Source: Zygnema cylindricum (Eukaryota > Streptophyta > Zygnematophyceae > Zygnematales > Zygnemataceae). Taken from it: a stretch of DNA of 64,000 nucleotides. Shown here one piece after another: positions 21,501 through 33,921 of this stretch (the first letter of the stretch is position 1; each line of letters opens with the position of its first letter). The translations under genes and the position numbers were made by a program. A model generated the notes under the pieces. It saw nothing but the letters and a program-made list of their open reading frames with translations, was not told the DNA's origin and searched no databases. Location of the stretch: NCBI GenBank assembly GCA_037447655.1, contig JBBHKE010003573.1:97281-161280 (forward strand), given 5' to 3'.

Positions 21501-23570
21501 TTCCATTTATATGTGGACGTATCCAATATAAAGCATTGACTACAAAAGTCTTTGAAATGGCTAACATCTGGTTTGCTACCTGTCCAGATCTCGTAAGGAG
21601 TAGTGTCTACCGATCTGGATCCTATCCTATTCTTAATATAAACTGCACAATTTAGAGCCTCAGCCCAGAATTTCGGATCCACATTTTTATCTGCCAGCAT
21701 CGACCTAGAGCTCCCCGTGAGAGTTCTATTTAGTCTCACTGACACCCCATTTTGTTCCGGTGAATATGGAACAGTCAATAGATGACTAATACCTTCCTCG
21801 AGTAAAAAGGTTTCAAATTCTTTCGATGTATATTCACCACCATTGTCCGATCTGAGCTGCAAAATAGGTAAATTATGAAGTTTTTCAACCCATGCTTTAT
21901 AGTGTTTGAAGTGACCAAACACTTCACTCTTCTCCTTCATGAAGTAAACTTTTGTAAACCTGGAGAAATCATATGTGAAGGTGACCATATATTTCATCCC
22001 TTGGCAGATGGAACCTTCGCAGGACCAAAAACATCCGAATGAATTTGTTGCAACAGTTTTGTTGACCGATGCTGAGACTCTTTAGGAAATGGTAATCGGT
22101 GGATTTTGCCTAAAGCGCAAAAATCACAAGTTTTGACCGGCTCATCTATGATTGATACACCCTCTATTTTTCTAACAAAGACCATTTCCCTCAAACTATC
22201 ATAGTTAATATGACCTTATCTTTTATGCCACAACTCATCTGAGTGCAAAACACCGGAGTACAGAACACCATTCTCCTTGGTATTAGCCATATCCATGCGA
22301 TACATCTTGCTACTATCTCTAGTACCTGTAACCTCAACCGTGCCATTTTTGCTAACAACCTGCCGACCATTTTTCAAATTAACCTCAAAGCCTTTACTCT
22401 CTAATAACGAAGTACAAAACAAATTTTTCTTGAAGTCAGGCACAAATAGGACATTGTGAAGAGTCCTCTAAACTGCTTTTCCTTCTACATCAACTAGCAA
22501 GGATACATCACCCATAGCACAAGTTTGGGCACTCATTCCACAGGCATAATAAATATTTTTCTCCGGCGTTGCTTTCAGATTTTTGATGATGGCCTTGTTC
22601 GAACACATGTGGGCTGACGCTTCTATATCCATCATCCATCCGGGGTCCTTTGGGCCCTCCATTGATGGCGCCATAGTGAACAGATCCGTGTTGTCCTCCT
22701 CAGAAAATATCAGAGTCTCGTCTTGGAGTGATGAAGAGGCTGAAACAGTGCATTTCCACGAGGTGTAGGCCTCGTGAAGCTTTTGTAAAACTGGCTTTGT
22801 TGCCATCCCGGCCTGTATAAACCTGTATCGTTAGCTTGTTTAAGTTTAGGACAGAATTTGTATCCATGACCTCTCTCGCTACAATAAAAACATGCATTGT
22901 TTGATTGTCAATTTCCACCTTGATTAAACTGTCTGAACTGGTGAAACTAATTACGTTGCTGATTAAATTGACCTTTCCTCCCAAAGTCTGAATTAAAAGC
23001 CTCTTCTTGCTCAACATTGAGAATATTAGATGTAGCTTCCTCCTCTATTAAAATATTGATGGCTAACTGTAAAGTCCAGCTAGCTTTATCTTTTTGTTTG
23101 AGCATGTCAGATGCTCCTTTCATACTACGAGGGAGACCCCTCATGAGCAATGCTGCCTGTTGAAAAGGAGGAAACACCCCACCTGCACAAGCATGTGTAT
23201 CTACAAGGATACGAAATTTGTTAGAATATTCAGCCATTGTACCCTCATTGTACTTATAGTCCCAAATTATTCCAGCCAATAGAAGCTCTTCCTGGACATT
23301 GGCCTTTTCATAATCACTTTTAAGAGATTTCCAGATATCAATTGATTTTTTCATCTTTATCCGAGACATAGCTAAGTTCTCAGATATACAAAACTTCAGA
23401 ATAGAATGAGCTTGCGTATTTTTCTTAGACCATGATGGATCAGATTCATCCAGCGAACCATCCAATATATCCAAAAGATTGACATTTTCAAAATGTGTCT
23501 CCACCATATCCGCCCAGTAAACATACTTATCCCCAAAAAAGATAGGAATTCTTGATGACAGGCCCATAAC
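18523..23570 (-). pseudogene. Copia gag-pol, decayed and interrupted (element 2)
   Basis: This is a minus-strand Ty1/copia polyprotein in order. Gag starts MGLSSRIPIFFGDKYVYWADM near 23567. A zinc knuckle CFYCSERGHGYKFC lies near 22860. The protease site has decayed to MDIEASAHMCS. The integrase finger has LWHKR and CDFCALGKIHRLPF. The integrase core has RSDNGGEYTS and EQNGVSVRLNRTL. RT has QMDVKTAFLHGELEETIY, SLYGLKQAPRQW and YVDDLLLIS. RNase H has DASYGDMPSRKSTTGFV and STMESQYMA. Several frameshifts and stops separate the pieces. A 1058-bp solo LTR splits it just upstream of the RT core. Only part of the primer site (GTTATGGGCC) remains at 23561-23570, and the sequence beyond is not an LTR. 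Confidence 0.9.
19900..20957 (+). mobile_element. Solo copia LTR nested in element 2
   Basis: The 1058-bp unit starts TGTAGAAATT and ends GGAGTTTCA, flanked by TGAGC at 19895-19899 and 20958-20962. It is the same family as the LTRs at 1263 and 14423, in the orientation opposite to its host element. Removing it and one TGAGC rejoins the decayed RT frame. It is younger than element 2. Confidence 0.85.
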
Positions 23571-25733
23571 GAATCAGATCAATGTGGCCCCTTGTCATCT
23601 TCGGTGATTAGAGGACGAACCCACTTTCCACTTGACCTACTTTTTCGATCCTCCTTCTTGTTCATAACCCTCCAATCTGTCCTCTAAGCTAGGAAACCTC
23701 TTGGTCCGCAATCAATGCAGCCAGTGTTGGCATCCAACATGTCTCCCCTCCTCGTGGGAGCCACGTCCTCCACCCTCCAACACTTGGTTTTGCGGGAACT
23801 GTGAATTGGGCGGTTAATTATTTTAGGTCTTAGTCATAGTTGACTTAGAGGGGGGGAAATTGGGAGATCAGCCCAGAGCCCGAATACCCACTTTCTTTCC
23901 CCGACAAAGTGGGCAAAGGAAGGGAAGAGAGGAATTATCTTCTCGCCTCCCCATGCACTCATTCATATTTCCTATCCGATTGTCTCCCCTGTATTGCATG
24001 AATGTTTGAGGGAGGGATGTGGGCAGAAATGGGCATGATCATCATTATGGGAAGCATCCGCATTTGGGGGGTTATTTGGAGGAATCTAATGCACACTATT
24101 TTTGGCAGTGGGCCCTTTTCTTATGCTTCCCAGGCACGCTCGACAGCTGTCAAGCTCGTGTCCATTTCCAGCACACCTTTATCTTACCAAGGATTTCCGG
24201 GCCCTTTTAAACCTGTACAGTCATCAAAGTACAAAAGAGTGAGTGCACCAAGCCGGACAAGAGCTTTGTATTTACCAAAACTGAGCGGGACGCACTCTAT
24301 TTCGCGCCTAACAAAGGGTGGACGGCCGAGTTCTCCCGTCTTAAAGATTGCAATTCTGTTACATAGAACTAGCTTCTGCTAGCCCTCGTGGGGGGTACAT
24401 TGTGGATTGCCTAGTAAAATTTCGGATTGTCATCTAGATTATGTTGTTAGCTGTCAGTTGGAATTCAGTTTAGGTTCAGCTGACTTTCGGTCCATTAATT
24501 ACCTTAGGACAAAGTCTGGCACTTTCGTGTCTTTTTTCAGTACCTTGTCTTATAATAGTGGAACAAATAATTACTTCCGGCCGCGAATCTAGCTTCAGTC
24601 AAGAGCATAACTTTTTGCCTTGAGTATAATACGGATTATTTTGTCTTATGCCAATTCAGTTACACTTGCTTGCCGCTCATTGGTTAATAGCATGGCTTTG
24701 ACTTTTGGACTTAGAATTGGACAAACTTTGATGCATAAAGAACTTGGGGCCGACGAAGACAGGTTTCTTTTTCAGTACTATCTCCTGAGAAAATCCTCCG
24801 AAATTCGAACAAACCTTCTTTGGAGAATCTTTGTTTTGTTTTTGACTCTATTGCAATCTTAGTTTTGGATCTGTCTTGTGTGAGAAATCACAGTCCGAGC
24901 GGGTAGTTGGCACTATCTTTCATTTGGGTGATTTTTTGACTTATTGGCTGTTAGGAACCGAGAAGAGTCCGGTCGGTCCCGAGTTGCGGATACCGAGGGG
25001 TGAAGGAGGATCATACCTATTTGCAATACCATCGGCAAAGGTGTCGCCTTTTCTCATTGTTATCGTTGATTTCCAGGGTATGTTGAGCTTGCTTCGCTGT
25101 ATTTCATACATTCTATCTTTTATTCTATTTTATGGGGCAAGTTGATATTTGTTAAATAAAAAAAAACCAATCATATTTCTTTCTATCTTTCTATGTGGTG
25201 GTTCATTTGTATCTTCGTTTTTAGTTAACTTTTTGTTGGGGCGTTACCTTGCTAGAGTAGACTGCAAACCCCTTTTGATCAGAACTGTGGGTTTTGAGGG
25301 ATCAAGTGTTAAAGACTTCCAGTGGAATAAGCACAATATTGAAAAAGCCACCCGTCCGTTCCGATTAGAGGGGATAGGAGCTTTGACTGTGGAAGCTTTC
25401 TTTTTGGAAGGGAGCTAGGGTTCCATTTATTATTTCATTTCTCTTTCCCGCTCCCATCATGGGGGGAGGAGATACTCCAGATATCGGATCTAGATAGCAG
25501 CGAAGGCATGAGAGACCCTTACGAAAGAACGGTCTCAGATGTCCGAGGAATCCGTACCAATGGCGTGTGTTTGACTCTCCGCCATAGGAACCATCTGCCC
25601 CCCCCCCCCTCCCCCCTCTCCTCCTTTCTTAACTCACCAACCTTTCCCCTCCTTGGCCTAGGCCGCCATGGCCTTTTCCGAAGAAAGGAAGGAAGCCTGG
25701 GCCCAGGCCAAGGAAAGGAACAAAGTATTGAAA
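23571..25733. other. Unidentified 2.2-kb segment
   Basis: Higher GC than its neighbours, with purine-rich and pyrimidine-rich stretches and a run of C at 25601-25610. Frames of up to 126 codons occur but show no domain. It begins exactly where the 5' LTR of element 2 should lie. The style (GGGAAGG, TTCCGAAGAAAGGAAGG, CGGTCCCGAG) resembles plant mitochondrial intergenic DNA, a weak impression only. No gene was recognised. Confidence 0.3.
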
Positions 25734-26155
25734 TTCTATGGGCTCTATTGCCACACAGAATTTGCAGATCCAAAGAAGTTAATCTAGTTAGTGTCGACTC
25801 CAAGTTCATATAAACCCAAATGATTGTCGCATTTACAATCAAAACCCCATTACAGCTTCACACATGTGAAATAAGCCTTAACATTCCCCACTTTAACTTT
25901 CCCTTAGAAATGCAGTCACCCGATAGACAAAAACTTTGACTGACTAGACCCCTGTGTAGTGTGGACTCCTTTAAGTCCGCAACAAAATAAGTCATTGAAT
26001 TTGCTCCTCTGAGCATGAAGTTATGGCTGTTTAAAGACAACGAATTTATACAGAAAACCTATGGGAGAGAGGGCTTCCAAAAAATTCTAAGTACTAAGAA
26101 CCTAAACAAATTATTATACACTATATAATGTACCTACAAAGTACAATAGCCGCCG
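25734..26155 (-). mobile_element. Copia-like LTR fragment
   Basis: This resembles the segment immediately to its right: both have an ATGGGCT(C/T)(T/C)ATTGCCACA start, GTCGACTCC or GCCGACTCC, ATATAAACCCAAATGATTG and CAAAACCCCATTA. Read on the minus strand it shares the ...FMLRGANS... type LTR segment with the copia LTRs at 2100 and 9890. It is probably an LTR end duplicated or left by a second insertion. Confidence 0.5.
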
Positions 26156-27287
26156 TACTATGGGCTTCATTGCCACATTGAATTCGCAAATCAAAAGAAG
26201 ATAATCTTGATAGTGCCGACTCCAAGTTTATATAAACCCAAATGATTGACCCATTGACAATCAAAACCCCATTAAAGCTTCACCCCTGTGAAACAGGACT
26301 TTCTGTTTGCTCAGATCCACCACAAAATGCAAAGTTAGAATATGTGATTTGTATACATTCACCCACTTTGACTTTCCCTTAGAAATGCAGCCACCCAAGC
26401 AGGCAAAAACTGTGACCGACTACACCCATGTGTAGCTTGGACTCCCTTGAGTCGGCAGCAAAAAGAATCACTGAAATGGTCAACTGAGTTGATAGTTATG
26501 GATGTCCAAAGCTTGCCTTTTATACAAGATGCTCTTTGGGAGAGGCGGCTACCTACCCAAAATATTCTATGTCCTAAACCCCTCTCTAAACCCCCCTAGT
26601 ACTGAGGTACTGACCAATCACATGACTTTACCGTACAAGAAAGTACAGATGCCGGAGTACTTTCTGTACGGACAGTGTACGACGTCGCCATAATGCGACA
26701 TTTGTCACATTCGGATTTGTTGCCTTCTGTTCCGAAGATTCCGTAAACCCGTGCAATGTTGCCACGTGTCATCCGGAGTGGCGGATTCCGCAAACCGCCA
26801 AATTGTCCTTTTCGCGAAGCCGACGCTAACCACGGTCGTCTGATTGATATCGGTATTTAATACGGACCGTCGAAACAAATGTCCATACTATTTGTTTGTC
26901 CGATACTAATAGTACAACTGTTTTTATGCCCTTTAAACCGTAATCAAGTGAAATCGATAAACCTACTTGTACCTGTTTAAATACGTGTCAAACCCATTAT
27001 ACATTAGCACTAGTTATAGACTAAACGGACAAAGCTATCGGTTGCGATTGACTTGACAGACGGCATGTATCAGTATCAATTCCTGGGTCCGTCAAGTACC
27101 TTTTGGTAAATCTACCTAATTCCCCCCCTATCTTCTCTAGTGAGCTTTAGGCAGCCATGGCTCTAGCTCCTTATCCAACCTTAAGTGACTACGACAAGTG
27201 TGGGGGCTTAGAGAGGAGAGTTAGAGGTAGACTGCCTCTGCTCTTTTCTATTCTAATACAGACCTAGAAAATACTCAAATATCAACA
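26156..27287 (-). mobile_element. Copia LTR, minus strand
   Basis: On the minus strand the LTR begins TGTTGATATTTGAG at 27287 and shares a TATTTTCTAGGTCTG block, a CACTTGTCGTAGTCACTTAAGG stretch and the internal hairpin zone (27045-27100) with the LTR of element 0. The inner end near 26160 is approximate. No gag follows on the left, so this is a solo or truncated LTR. Confidence 0.55.
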
Positions 27288-27292
27288 CTTAA

Positions 27293-28440
27293 AACTATGA
27301 TTATGAAGGGGAATGCATTGTTTCACATGATTTAGGCACGATGAAATTGTTGTGGTTGGTGTCGAAACCAAATAGATAGTGAAAAAAGAAGTTTCCCATA
27401 TACTCCACCATCGTTCCCGGTGTAGTTTTTTTACCGTGCTCGAGCAAGCTGGGTCCTCATGTGTTTAGGTGGGCACACAATTCTTTCCATGCGACAGAGA
27501 ATGTAGGGCTGGTGGCTGAGTACAAAAGGACTTCAAAGGGAAAAGATTACGCTCACCAAACACAACAAATTTTTCCCATTTGCAATAGAGATTTTCAACA
27601 CTTAGGACAAGTCATTCCTAGATTCCCTACTTAATTTCACATTGAAAACATTTGAATCCAGGGGCTTGGGAGTCTTTCTCCAAGCCTGTTTGTTCATGTA
27701 TACCGTCTACGTGTATTTGTTGCCCTTCATCAAGCACAAGCTGGAACTCTGCTCCAGCAAAGCACGATAGGCGATGACAAGTGGGGCAATCCACATCCAC
27801 GATTTTCAAGGTCATGGACCTTAGTTTGTTAAGGTTAGAGGCATTCATCTAGCGTACGTTACATCTCTTTCTAGGTAGTCATTTTTAGTAGTTTTGTGTA
27901 TTTTAGTTTGTTACTTGTTTTTGTTATGGTTGCCTTTATTTGTTGTCTACGCATTTTACTATTTTTTTCTTCACTTTTTGTAATATTTATTTTTTTCCCT
28001 TTTTCTCTACCCTTTTTGTATGCCCATAGTTCTCCGTTACACGTTTTGCAACAAATATTGTTTTTTCAAATAGTTGAAGTTATTGTTTGCGAGTAAATAT
28101 GTAACGCCTTCGCTAAGTATTCGCATTAAAGAAAGGCTCTCTATGAAAAAGGGCTTTTTTCCGTGAGACGATTCCTATGATCGGATAAGTAATATGGGCC
28201 GTTCAATCCACACTTCTCATGATGGGATGTCTACATTGCCCATCATTATTAACATTTAAAAAAAGTTAGAGTAAGTGCTAATTTAGTGTTATTAACTATT
28301 TTACTTGTATTAGTGACAAAGTAATAAAAAGCATCAATAACTATTTTGGCAATTCACGCCACATTGTATGTCGACTTCGCAACGTGTACATTGAGTTCGT
28401 ATAAACCAAATTATTAACCAAGTTATAAACTAAGTGTTTC
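27293..28440. other. No recognisable gene
   Basis: AT-rich with a T-rich stretch at 27880-28080 that gives a hydrophobic frame by composition alone. No domain, element end or repeat was recognised. Confidence 0.45.
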
Positions 28441-28449
28441 AAGTGCGAA

Positions 28450-29745
28450 TGTCATATTTTGTTGTGTTGTGTATCGGGAAAAACTCATCAGGATAAAACT
28501 GATTACAATAATTATTGGTTATCGAACGTTGAGGAGTCTCGATATATTGTGCCAACAAAAATTATCGCCAATAATTATAGGCTCAGAGGGATGGTCAATA
28601 CAAATTGGTTTTTTTAGTGTTGTGTATCGGCAACAAAACTTATCGCGATAAAACCAACACTAATAGTTAACGTTTATCGAACGGTGAGAGGTCGTGATAT
28701 ATTACTCCAAGAATAGCAAATTCTTTATCGAAAATAAGTAGAAAAAACATAGTACACTATATTATAGTACTTTATAATATATTGTATAACGTGACATGCC
28801 ACGTATGCCAATCTACAACGTACTCTTTATAAATAGAGTTCAATACGGAGTGCTAAACTAATATCTGTAAGGAATAAACTGTACAATTATCAACGATACT
28901 TATCAATACCGATGTTATCAGGATATGAAACTGATATTATCTGTTTTTCATCGCGATAACACGGGCAGAGGTCGCAAAAGTCAAAAAAAATCATACCCGA
29001 AACTGACCGTTTTTTTTTTTCAAAATCTGAGTAACCGACGCCCGACCAAGTTTTGTCACGCTCCAAAATTGTTAACCGTTAACCGACCGTCGTTTACGAA
29101 AAAAAAATTAACCGAATCTTGATTTTTCGTGACTAACCGTGCCCGCCCGTAACCGAAAAAGTACAAAATTAATCAATGTACGACGGAATAAGCCAATAAT
29201 TACGATTTGTCGCGTTCCTTAAGATTTGCGAAATGAATAGTGTTACTACCGTGTCAGATTTGCGACGCTTTGTCGCGTTCCCTAAGATTTGCGAAATGAA
29301 TAGTGTACTACTGTGTCAGATTTGCGACGCTTTGTCGCGTTCCCTTTGATTTGCGAAATAAATAGCTTACTACAGTACCGTGTCAGATTTGCGACGCTAA
29401 TCATGATGCCACGTACTTCCACGATACCAAAAGTACAAAGAACAATAATGTTGGAAAAAAAAAGTACAAAATTTTCATTTTTTTTGGTTTTTTGTTTGAC
29501 CGACCGTAACTGACCGTTTTTTCTTTTCCTATTGAGTCAACCGACCGTAACCGCCCGACCCCCAAAATTTGGCAACCGAATCCGTTCCGGATCCGGCGCG
29601 GGCGGTCAGTTAACGGTCGGTCACGGTTTCGGTTGACCGTTTGCGACCTCTAAACACGGGTATTAATGTATCGATTATCGGTAAGCCAAAAAAGGGGACA
29701 TATTGGTTATCGGCAAAACCCTACCGGTACACCACACTAAGTGAG
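28450..29745. mobile_element. Possible hAT-like non-autonomous element(s)
   Basis: TGTGTTGTGTATCGG (28460) and AGTGTTGTGTATCGGCAA (28614) resemble the inverse of CCTACCGGTACACCACACTA at 29722-29741. They also resemble the hAT-like ends seen at 36079 and 37247 (TAGTGTTGGGTATCG). No convincing 8-bp target duplication was found, and the two left ends suggest nested or duplicated copies. The inside is AT-rich and has TTATCG/CGATAA repeats and GACCGT-rich stretches. Confidence 0.35.
29205..29398 (+). repeat. Tandem repeat, about 63-65 bp, three copies
   Basis: The unit GATTTGCGACGCTTTGTCGCGTTCCCTAAGATTTGCGAAATGAATAG is shown in part by two pieces, TTTGTCGCGTTCC and GATTTGCGAAAT, that recur three times with the spacer GTGTCAGATTTGCGACGC. 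The copies differ by a few bases. Confidence 0.75.
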
Positions 29746-29766
29746 TTGTTTTTTTAATGTCAATAA

Positions 29767-30493
29767 GGGTGAAGTTCCATCATACGTATCTGTAATTGTA
29801 CGACAAACTCTACAGACCGAGTCGATTGAGTCGATGTTCCTTCACTTAGAGTCTGTAAGCCACGTGTTCTAAAATGACTCGCGCCACGCAACTTATGATC
29901 TGATATTGAATATCTTTTAAATTTTAAGCACCGACAAACTTAGCTTCAAATCTTCACTTTCGTACCATGTACCTGCGTACGAAGTAATCATACGACATAA
30001 CTTTTATACTTTTTGCAGGCGCCAGTCTGTACGCCAGCTCATTTTTTAGGGTTTCTGTTAACGAAAGTCCTTTGAGAGAAATAGTGTGACGAACAAAAGT
30101 TACCAAAAATAGCGTGACGGTGGAATGTTACGAAATTTCGTTTTTATTTTCGGTTGTATTTTGGAAAGCGCGTGTCATGTGCAAATCTTTAGATTTTTCG
30201 TTGGTTTTCCATCATGACACGTAGCTTAATCGTCCAGCGTGTCACGAACTTTTTTTTTTGTATCTGCCAACCCACCTCCTCGAGGTGGGTCGACAGTTAC
30301 AGAAAAAATGAAGGGAACTCCTCGCAGATGAACATACGACGGCCAGTATTACCTCCAAGACCTTCGGAGAGTATCGGCAAGATTCTCTGTAATGTTGTTT
30401 TTCGTATAAAAACAAAATAGGCGGTACGATTTGGTACGGAGGGTCGCGGATTTTTGTAAATTACGCCACTTTTCGCATGATGGAACGTCACCC
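29767..30493. mobile_element. PIF/Harbinger-like MITE, 727 bp
   Basis: Inverted ends GGGTGAAGTTCCATCATACG and CGCATGATGGAACGTCACCC are flanked by TAA on both sides (29764-29766 and 30494-30496), the target duplication of PIF/Harbinger (Tourist-like) elements. A copy of exactly the same length is at 50514-51240. It has no transposase. Inside is a palindrome CCACCTCCTCGAGGTGG. Confidence 0.8.
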
Positions 30494-30501
30494 TAACACT
30501 A

Positions 30502-31001
30502 CACCGCGAATCGTAATTAGAGTAAATTACTCTAATTCGGTCGCTCGAAATTTCGACTCTATCACATGAAATAGAGTAAATGATTCTAATTTTTTCATTA
30601 TTCTATTGAAGGTAAAGTTTAATTAGCGTTTTTAATTCTAATATAGGTTCGTTTTAAATATTGTGGAGTACGGACGACCTCCGACCGTGCAAAATTGTAC
30701 TTTATTAAGTGAAAAAGTACAAAAAATGATTTAATACAGGCCGTTATCATGTAACTGCGTTTTAACAAACCACGTATTGCAAACGTCAAAGTGACGATAA
30801 ACTGTACGTTTTGCCAAATTCTGTACGAATACCTTATTTACAGTAGAGGATATTAGCGTGCCAAATTAGAGTACTTAAATAAATTAGAGTAAACTTCATA
30901 GTTGAAAAAGCTCTATCACATAAACTAGCGTTAATTACTCTAATTTTTTTTTTAGTTTTTGTACTCAATTTTTTTCATTACTCTAATTACGATTCGCGGT
31001 G
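30502..31001. mobile_element. Stowaway-like MITE S1 (CACCGCGAATCG family)
   Basis: Ends CACCGCGAATCGTAATTAGAG and CTCTAATTACGATTCGCGGTG are flanked by TA. It is 500 bp, non-coding and AT-rich. The inside shares the block ATTGTGGAGTACGGACGAC with the copies at 49335, 49883 and 52139. TA duplications are typical of Tc1/mariner-Stowaway elements. Confidence 0.8.
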
Positions 31002-31009
31002 TACAGTAT

Positions 31010-31940
31010 TGTAGTTTATGATTTTCGGCCAAAAAATGGCCGCGACAAAGTTAGGGTTATTAACACTAATGACGATCGGCATGGTATTGTAGTAAAGAGG
31101 AATCTTCACTATTCCGATTTTTATAGACAATTTTTGTCCGAGAATTACAAACAAAAAAATTATACAAATTATAATAATAATTATTAATTATTTATTTTAG
31201 TTTTTATTTTTTCTGGGCACATATCTTATTCGATATTGTGGAATCGAATAGATTCTCTCGCGCTCATTTCGCTTTCAAGTTTTGTTCCCAGAACGGTACG
31301 GTATCTCTCTTGGGTTGGGTACGGGCGATTCGTGAAAGTCAACCGTTTTTGGGAGAAGTATGGAGTTATTGACCATTTTTAGAGTCGTCGCAATTTTCAC
31401 GTAATTGACGTTTGTCGCGGCCGGCTTGGTTCCTCGCATCTACGCTTACTTGTAAACGGCGACGTCTATCAAAATTAGGTGGGAACTAAGGGTACAACCC
31501 ATGTAGGCGATACTTTGAAAAAGTATTTTGGAATGTAGTGAAATGTTCCGTACTACTTTGAAAAGCGTCCCTATGTGCGAAAATGAAATCGGAACTTTGG
31601 AATGTGACGGGTGTAGATGTGGGTACAACTTGCGACGGTTGGAAACGACTACGAAACTTACTATGCATGATGACGTACGCAATAACTACGACGGTTGTAA
31701 ACGTCTACAATACACGCGGCAATTATTGGCGTCTCAAAAACTAACGACGGATGTACACGTCTACAATGACAAATGGTGTCACAACTCCCGCGACATGACG
31801 TGACATCGTAATGTTGACCGTGACATTGTAGACATCAGACCATCAGTGTTCAACGTGAGACATGGAGTGTGAGGGAGCGTGATGGTGGAAGTGGGAGCGG
31901 TGTACGGTAGGTGGAGAGCGTACGGTAGAAGGAGAGAAGC
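31010..31940. other. No recognisable gene
   Basis: Between two MITEs. Short repeats of the type GACG(G/A)(T/A)GTA(A/C)ACGTCTACAA at 31690-31770 are seen. No gene was recognised. Confidence 0.4.
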
Positions 31941-31942
31941 TA

Positions 31943-32431
31943 CACCGTGAATCGCTATTAGCGTAATAAAAAATATAGCGTAATGAAACAATTAGCGTAC
32001 TTTACGGTAAATTGTGTTTTTTCGGGTACACCATGATACTAATTTATCATGTACTCTAATTTGTAAACTGCTTTGTAAAAATTTTCGGCAGATAATATGT
32101 CCACACTAAAACATGTATATGTATGAAATTGTTCAAATCGTACGCCGTCGCGTTTTTTTGACATCTGCGTATGCCGGAAAATATTTACGCAATTATATAT
32201 TATAATATTTTATGTACTTTTTAATTAAAAATGGTACGGAATAGTACAGATCTGGCAGTCCATACACCACACTATTTAAAAGGACACTAAATTACAGTTG
32301 TGAACCGCATTGAGCGGGGTACCTCAAATAACGTGCAAAAACATTTAGCGTACTTTATTCTATTTGAGAATTTGCCCCAAAAAAAGGGGTACCCCAATTA
32401 GCGTCATGTACGCTAATAGCGATTCACGGTG
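31943..32431. mobile_element. Stowaway-like MITE S2, 489 bp
   Basis: Ends CACCGTGAATCGCTATTAGCG and CGCTAATAGCGATTCACGGTG are flanked by TA. It is the same length, same orientation and nearly the same sequence as the copy at 38059-38547 inside the oxidase exon, which points to recent movement of this subfamily. Confidence 0.85.
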
Positions 32432-32439
32432 TACTCTCT

Positions 32440-33420
32440 CGCTGGTGAAATGACGTTGAAAGCGAAAGACCCCTGAAAAAAAAAATCGTACAGGTCGCAA
32501 AGCGACAATTTCTATTTTTTTTTATCGACCTAAAATTTTCCCGCTCGTGTAGCGCGTGCGTGGAACGTTTTTCATTCGCCATTTGCGCGATACTTTCCCT
32601 GAAATCAAGTCACGAAGTGATTTTTGATGAAGTTTTTTGACGGGCTGAATTCTCTTGCCCGGGGGTAGAAAAAAGGAAAACGCCAAAATTCGTTAAGATG
32701 ACGACAAACATGAAGTACACTGAAAGTATCGACTTGACGTTTACTGTACTTTTAAAGAATTGATATTATTGTACGGCTAAAGTTTTCTCGTACGGAACTG
32801 CGTTCTGGGTCAAAACGACAGAATATAGTAGATACTTTAATACATGGGGACGCACCCTAACACGGATGACGCAGAGACTACAGGAGAGTGTGCCATTTGC
32901 GCAAACTTGTAACTGTACTCGTGACAATTGTCTCACAACGTGTTTTCGTCAACGGGTTTGTACTCTTTGGCATCATCTGCCACGACACCAAATCGTATCG
33001 GACAAATGATTACATCGCACTGATGTGCATCCCCCCGATGCGATGCGATACGCATGACACATATGAGTGTGACCGCTGTCGCAGGTACTGTAGAAGTGTA
33101 GATGCTTATCCACATCGAAGCGGGCGAAACACTTTTGTGCCATGCTGTACAGTACCGTACAGAACGACGACAATACCAAGTCAGTGCTACAAGCTGTCGG
33201 CGAGAAATGCACCGAAACCTGCCAAGGTCGGAAGCTGTTTGTACGGTCACCAAGATTTACTAAGATTTCGGCCCCACTTGTCCATATCCCGCCGAGAATA
33301 GGAAATTACATGCGTGGCCGGCTGCTCGGCTCGTCCAGCTTGTCGGTGTGAACTGACGGTCTCGAAACGTCTTCCTGCTTCCGCCACTGCCGGCCGTCAG
33401 GCAGTTTAAAGTTTCGCCAG
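32440..33420. other. Upstream region of the oxidase gene
   Basis: No coding frame was recognised. Homopolymer stretches at 32480-32525 and mixed-composition sequence lead up to the oxidase promoter. Confidence 0.4.
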
Positions 33421-33423
33421 AGC

Positions 33424-33433
33424 GTATATATAT
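33424..33433 (+). promoter_or_regulatory. Possible TATA box of the oxidase gene
   Basis: TATATATATT lies about 220 bp upstream of the proposed start codon at 33656, in an otherwise GC-rich context. The transcript start would fall near 33455. This is a positional guess. Confidence 0.35.
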
Positions 33434-33799
33434 TGACCTCCGGCGCCACCCAAGATACCAACAGAAAAGCGACTCTCTGGGTTGACTTCAGCATTGCGGG
33501 AGTCTTTGCGCCAATATCTATCTGGAGTGCGCCATACTCCATTCATCCTGTAGATCAAGCCAACTGGTAGAGAGAGAAAGAGGGAGATACGTATTGGGAA
33601 CTCAAAAGTGAGGTGGAAGTGAGAAAGAGAGCGGTAGAGGAAGTGCCACGTGGCGATGGCGGGTAATCTGGCGGGAGTGGCGGCTCTGGTGGCCGTACTG
33701 GCTGCGGGAATGGCGGTGAGGGGGGCGAGTGCGGCCGTGGTGCTGTACGATTTCAGAGGTAAGAGAGAGGGATGACGGGGAAGAGATGCGGGGAAGAGA

Positions 33800-33921
33800 G
33801 GGGGAGGGAGAGAGGGAGCGAGTGAGAAAGAGGGAGAGGGAGCGAGTGAGAAAGAGGGAGAGGGAGAGAGTGAGAAAGAGGGAGAGGGAGCGAGTGAGAA
33901 AGAGGGAGAGGGAGAGAGGAT
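33800..33921 (+). repeat. 24-bp purine tandem repeat in oxidase intron 1
   Basis: About four to five copies of GAGTGAGAAAGAGGGAGAGG with GAGC or GAGA joints. One strand is all purine, so it may form triplex structures. The unit is a multiple of three, which gives long but meaningless frames on both strands. Confidence 0.8.

Noticed and set aside
23571-25733. Nuclear insertion of mitochondrial DNA
   Set aside because: The impression comes only from composition and word style; no mitochondrial gene was recognised, so it is listed as unassigned.
24002-25813. Series of short plus-strand frames between element 2 and the LTR fragments
   Set aside because: None shows a domain, and adjacent frames do not join at plausible splice sites.
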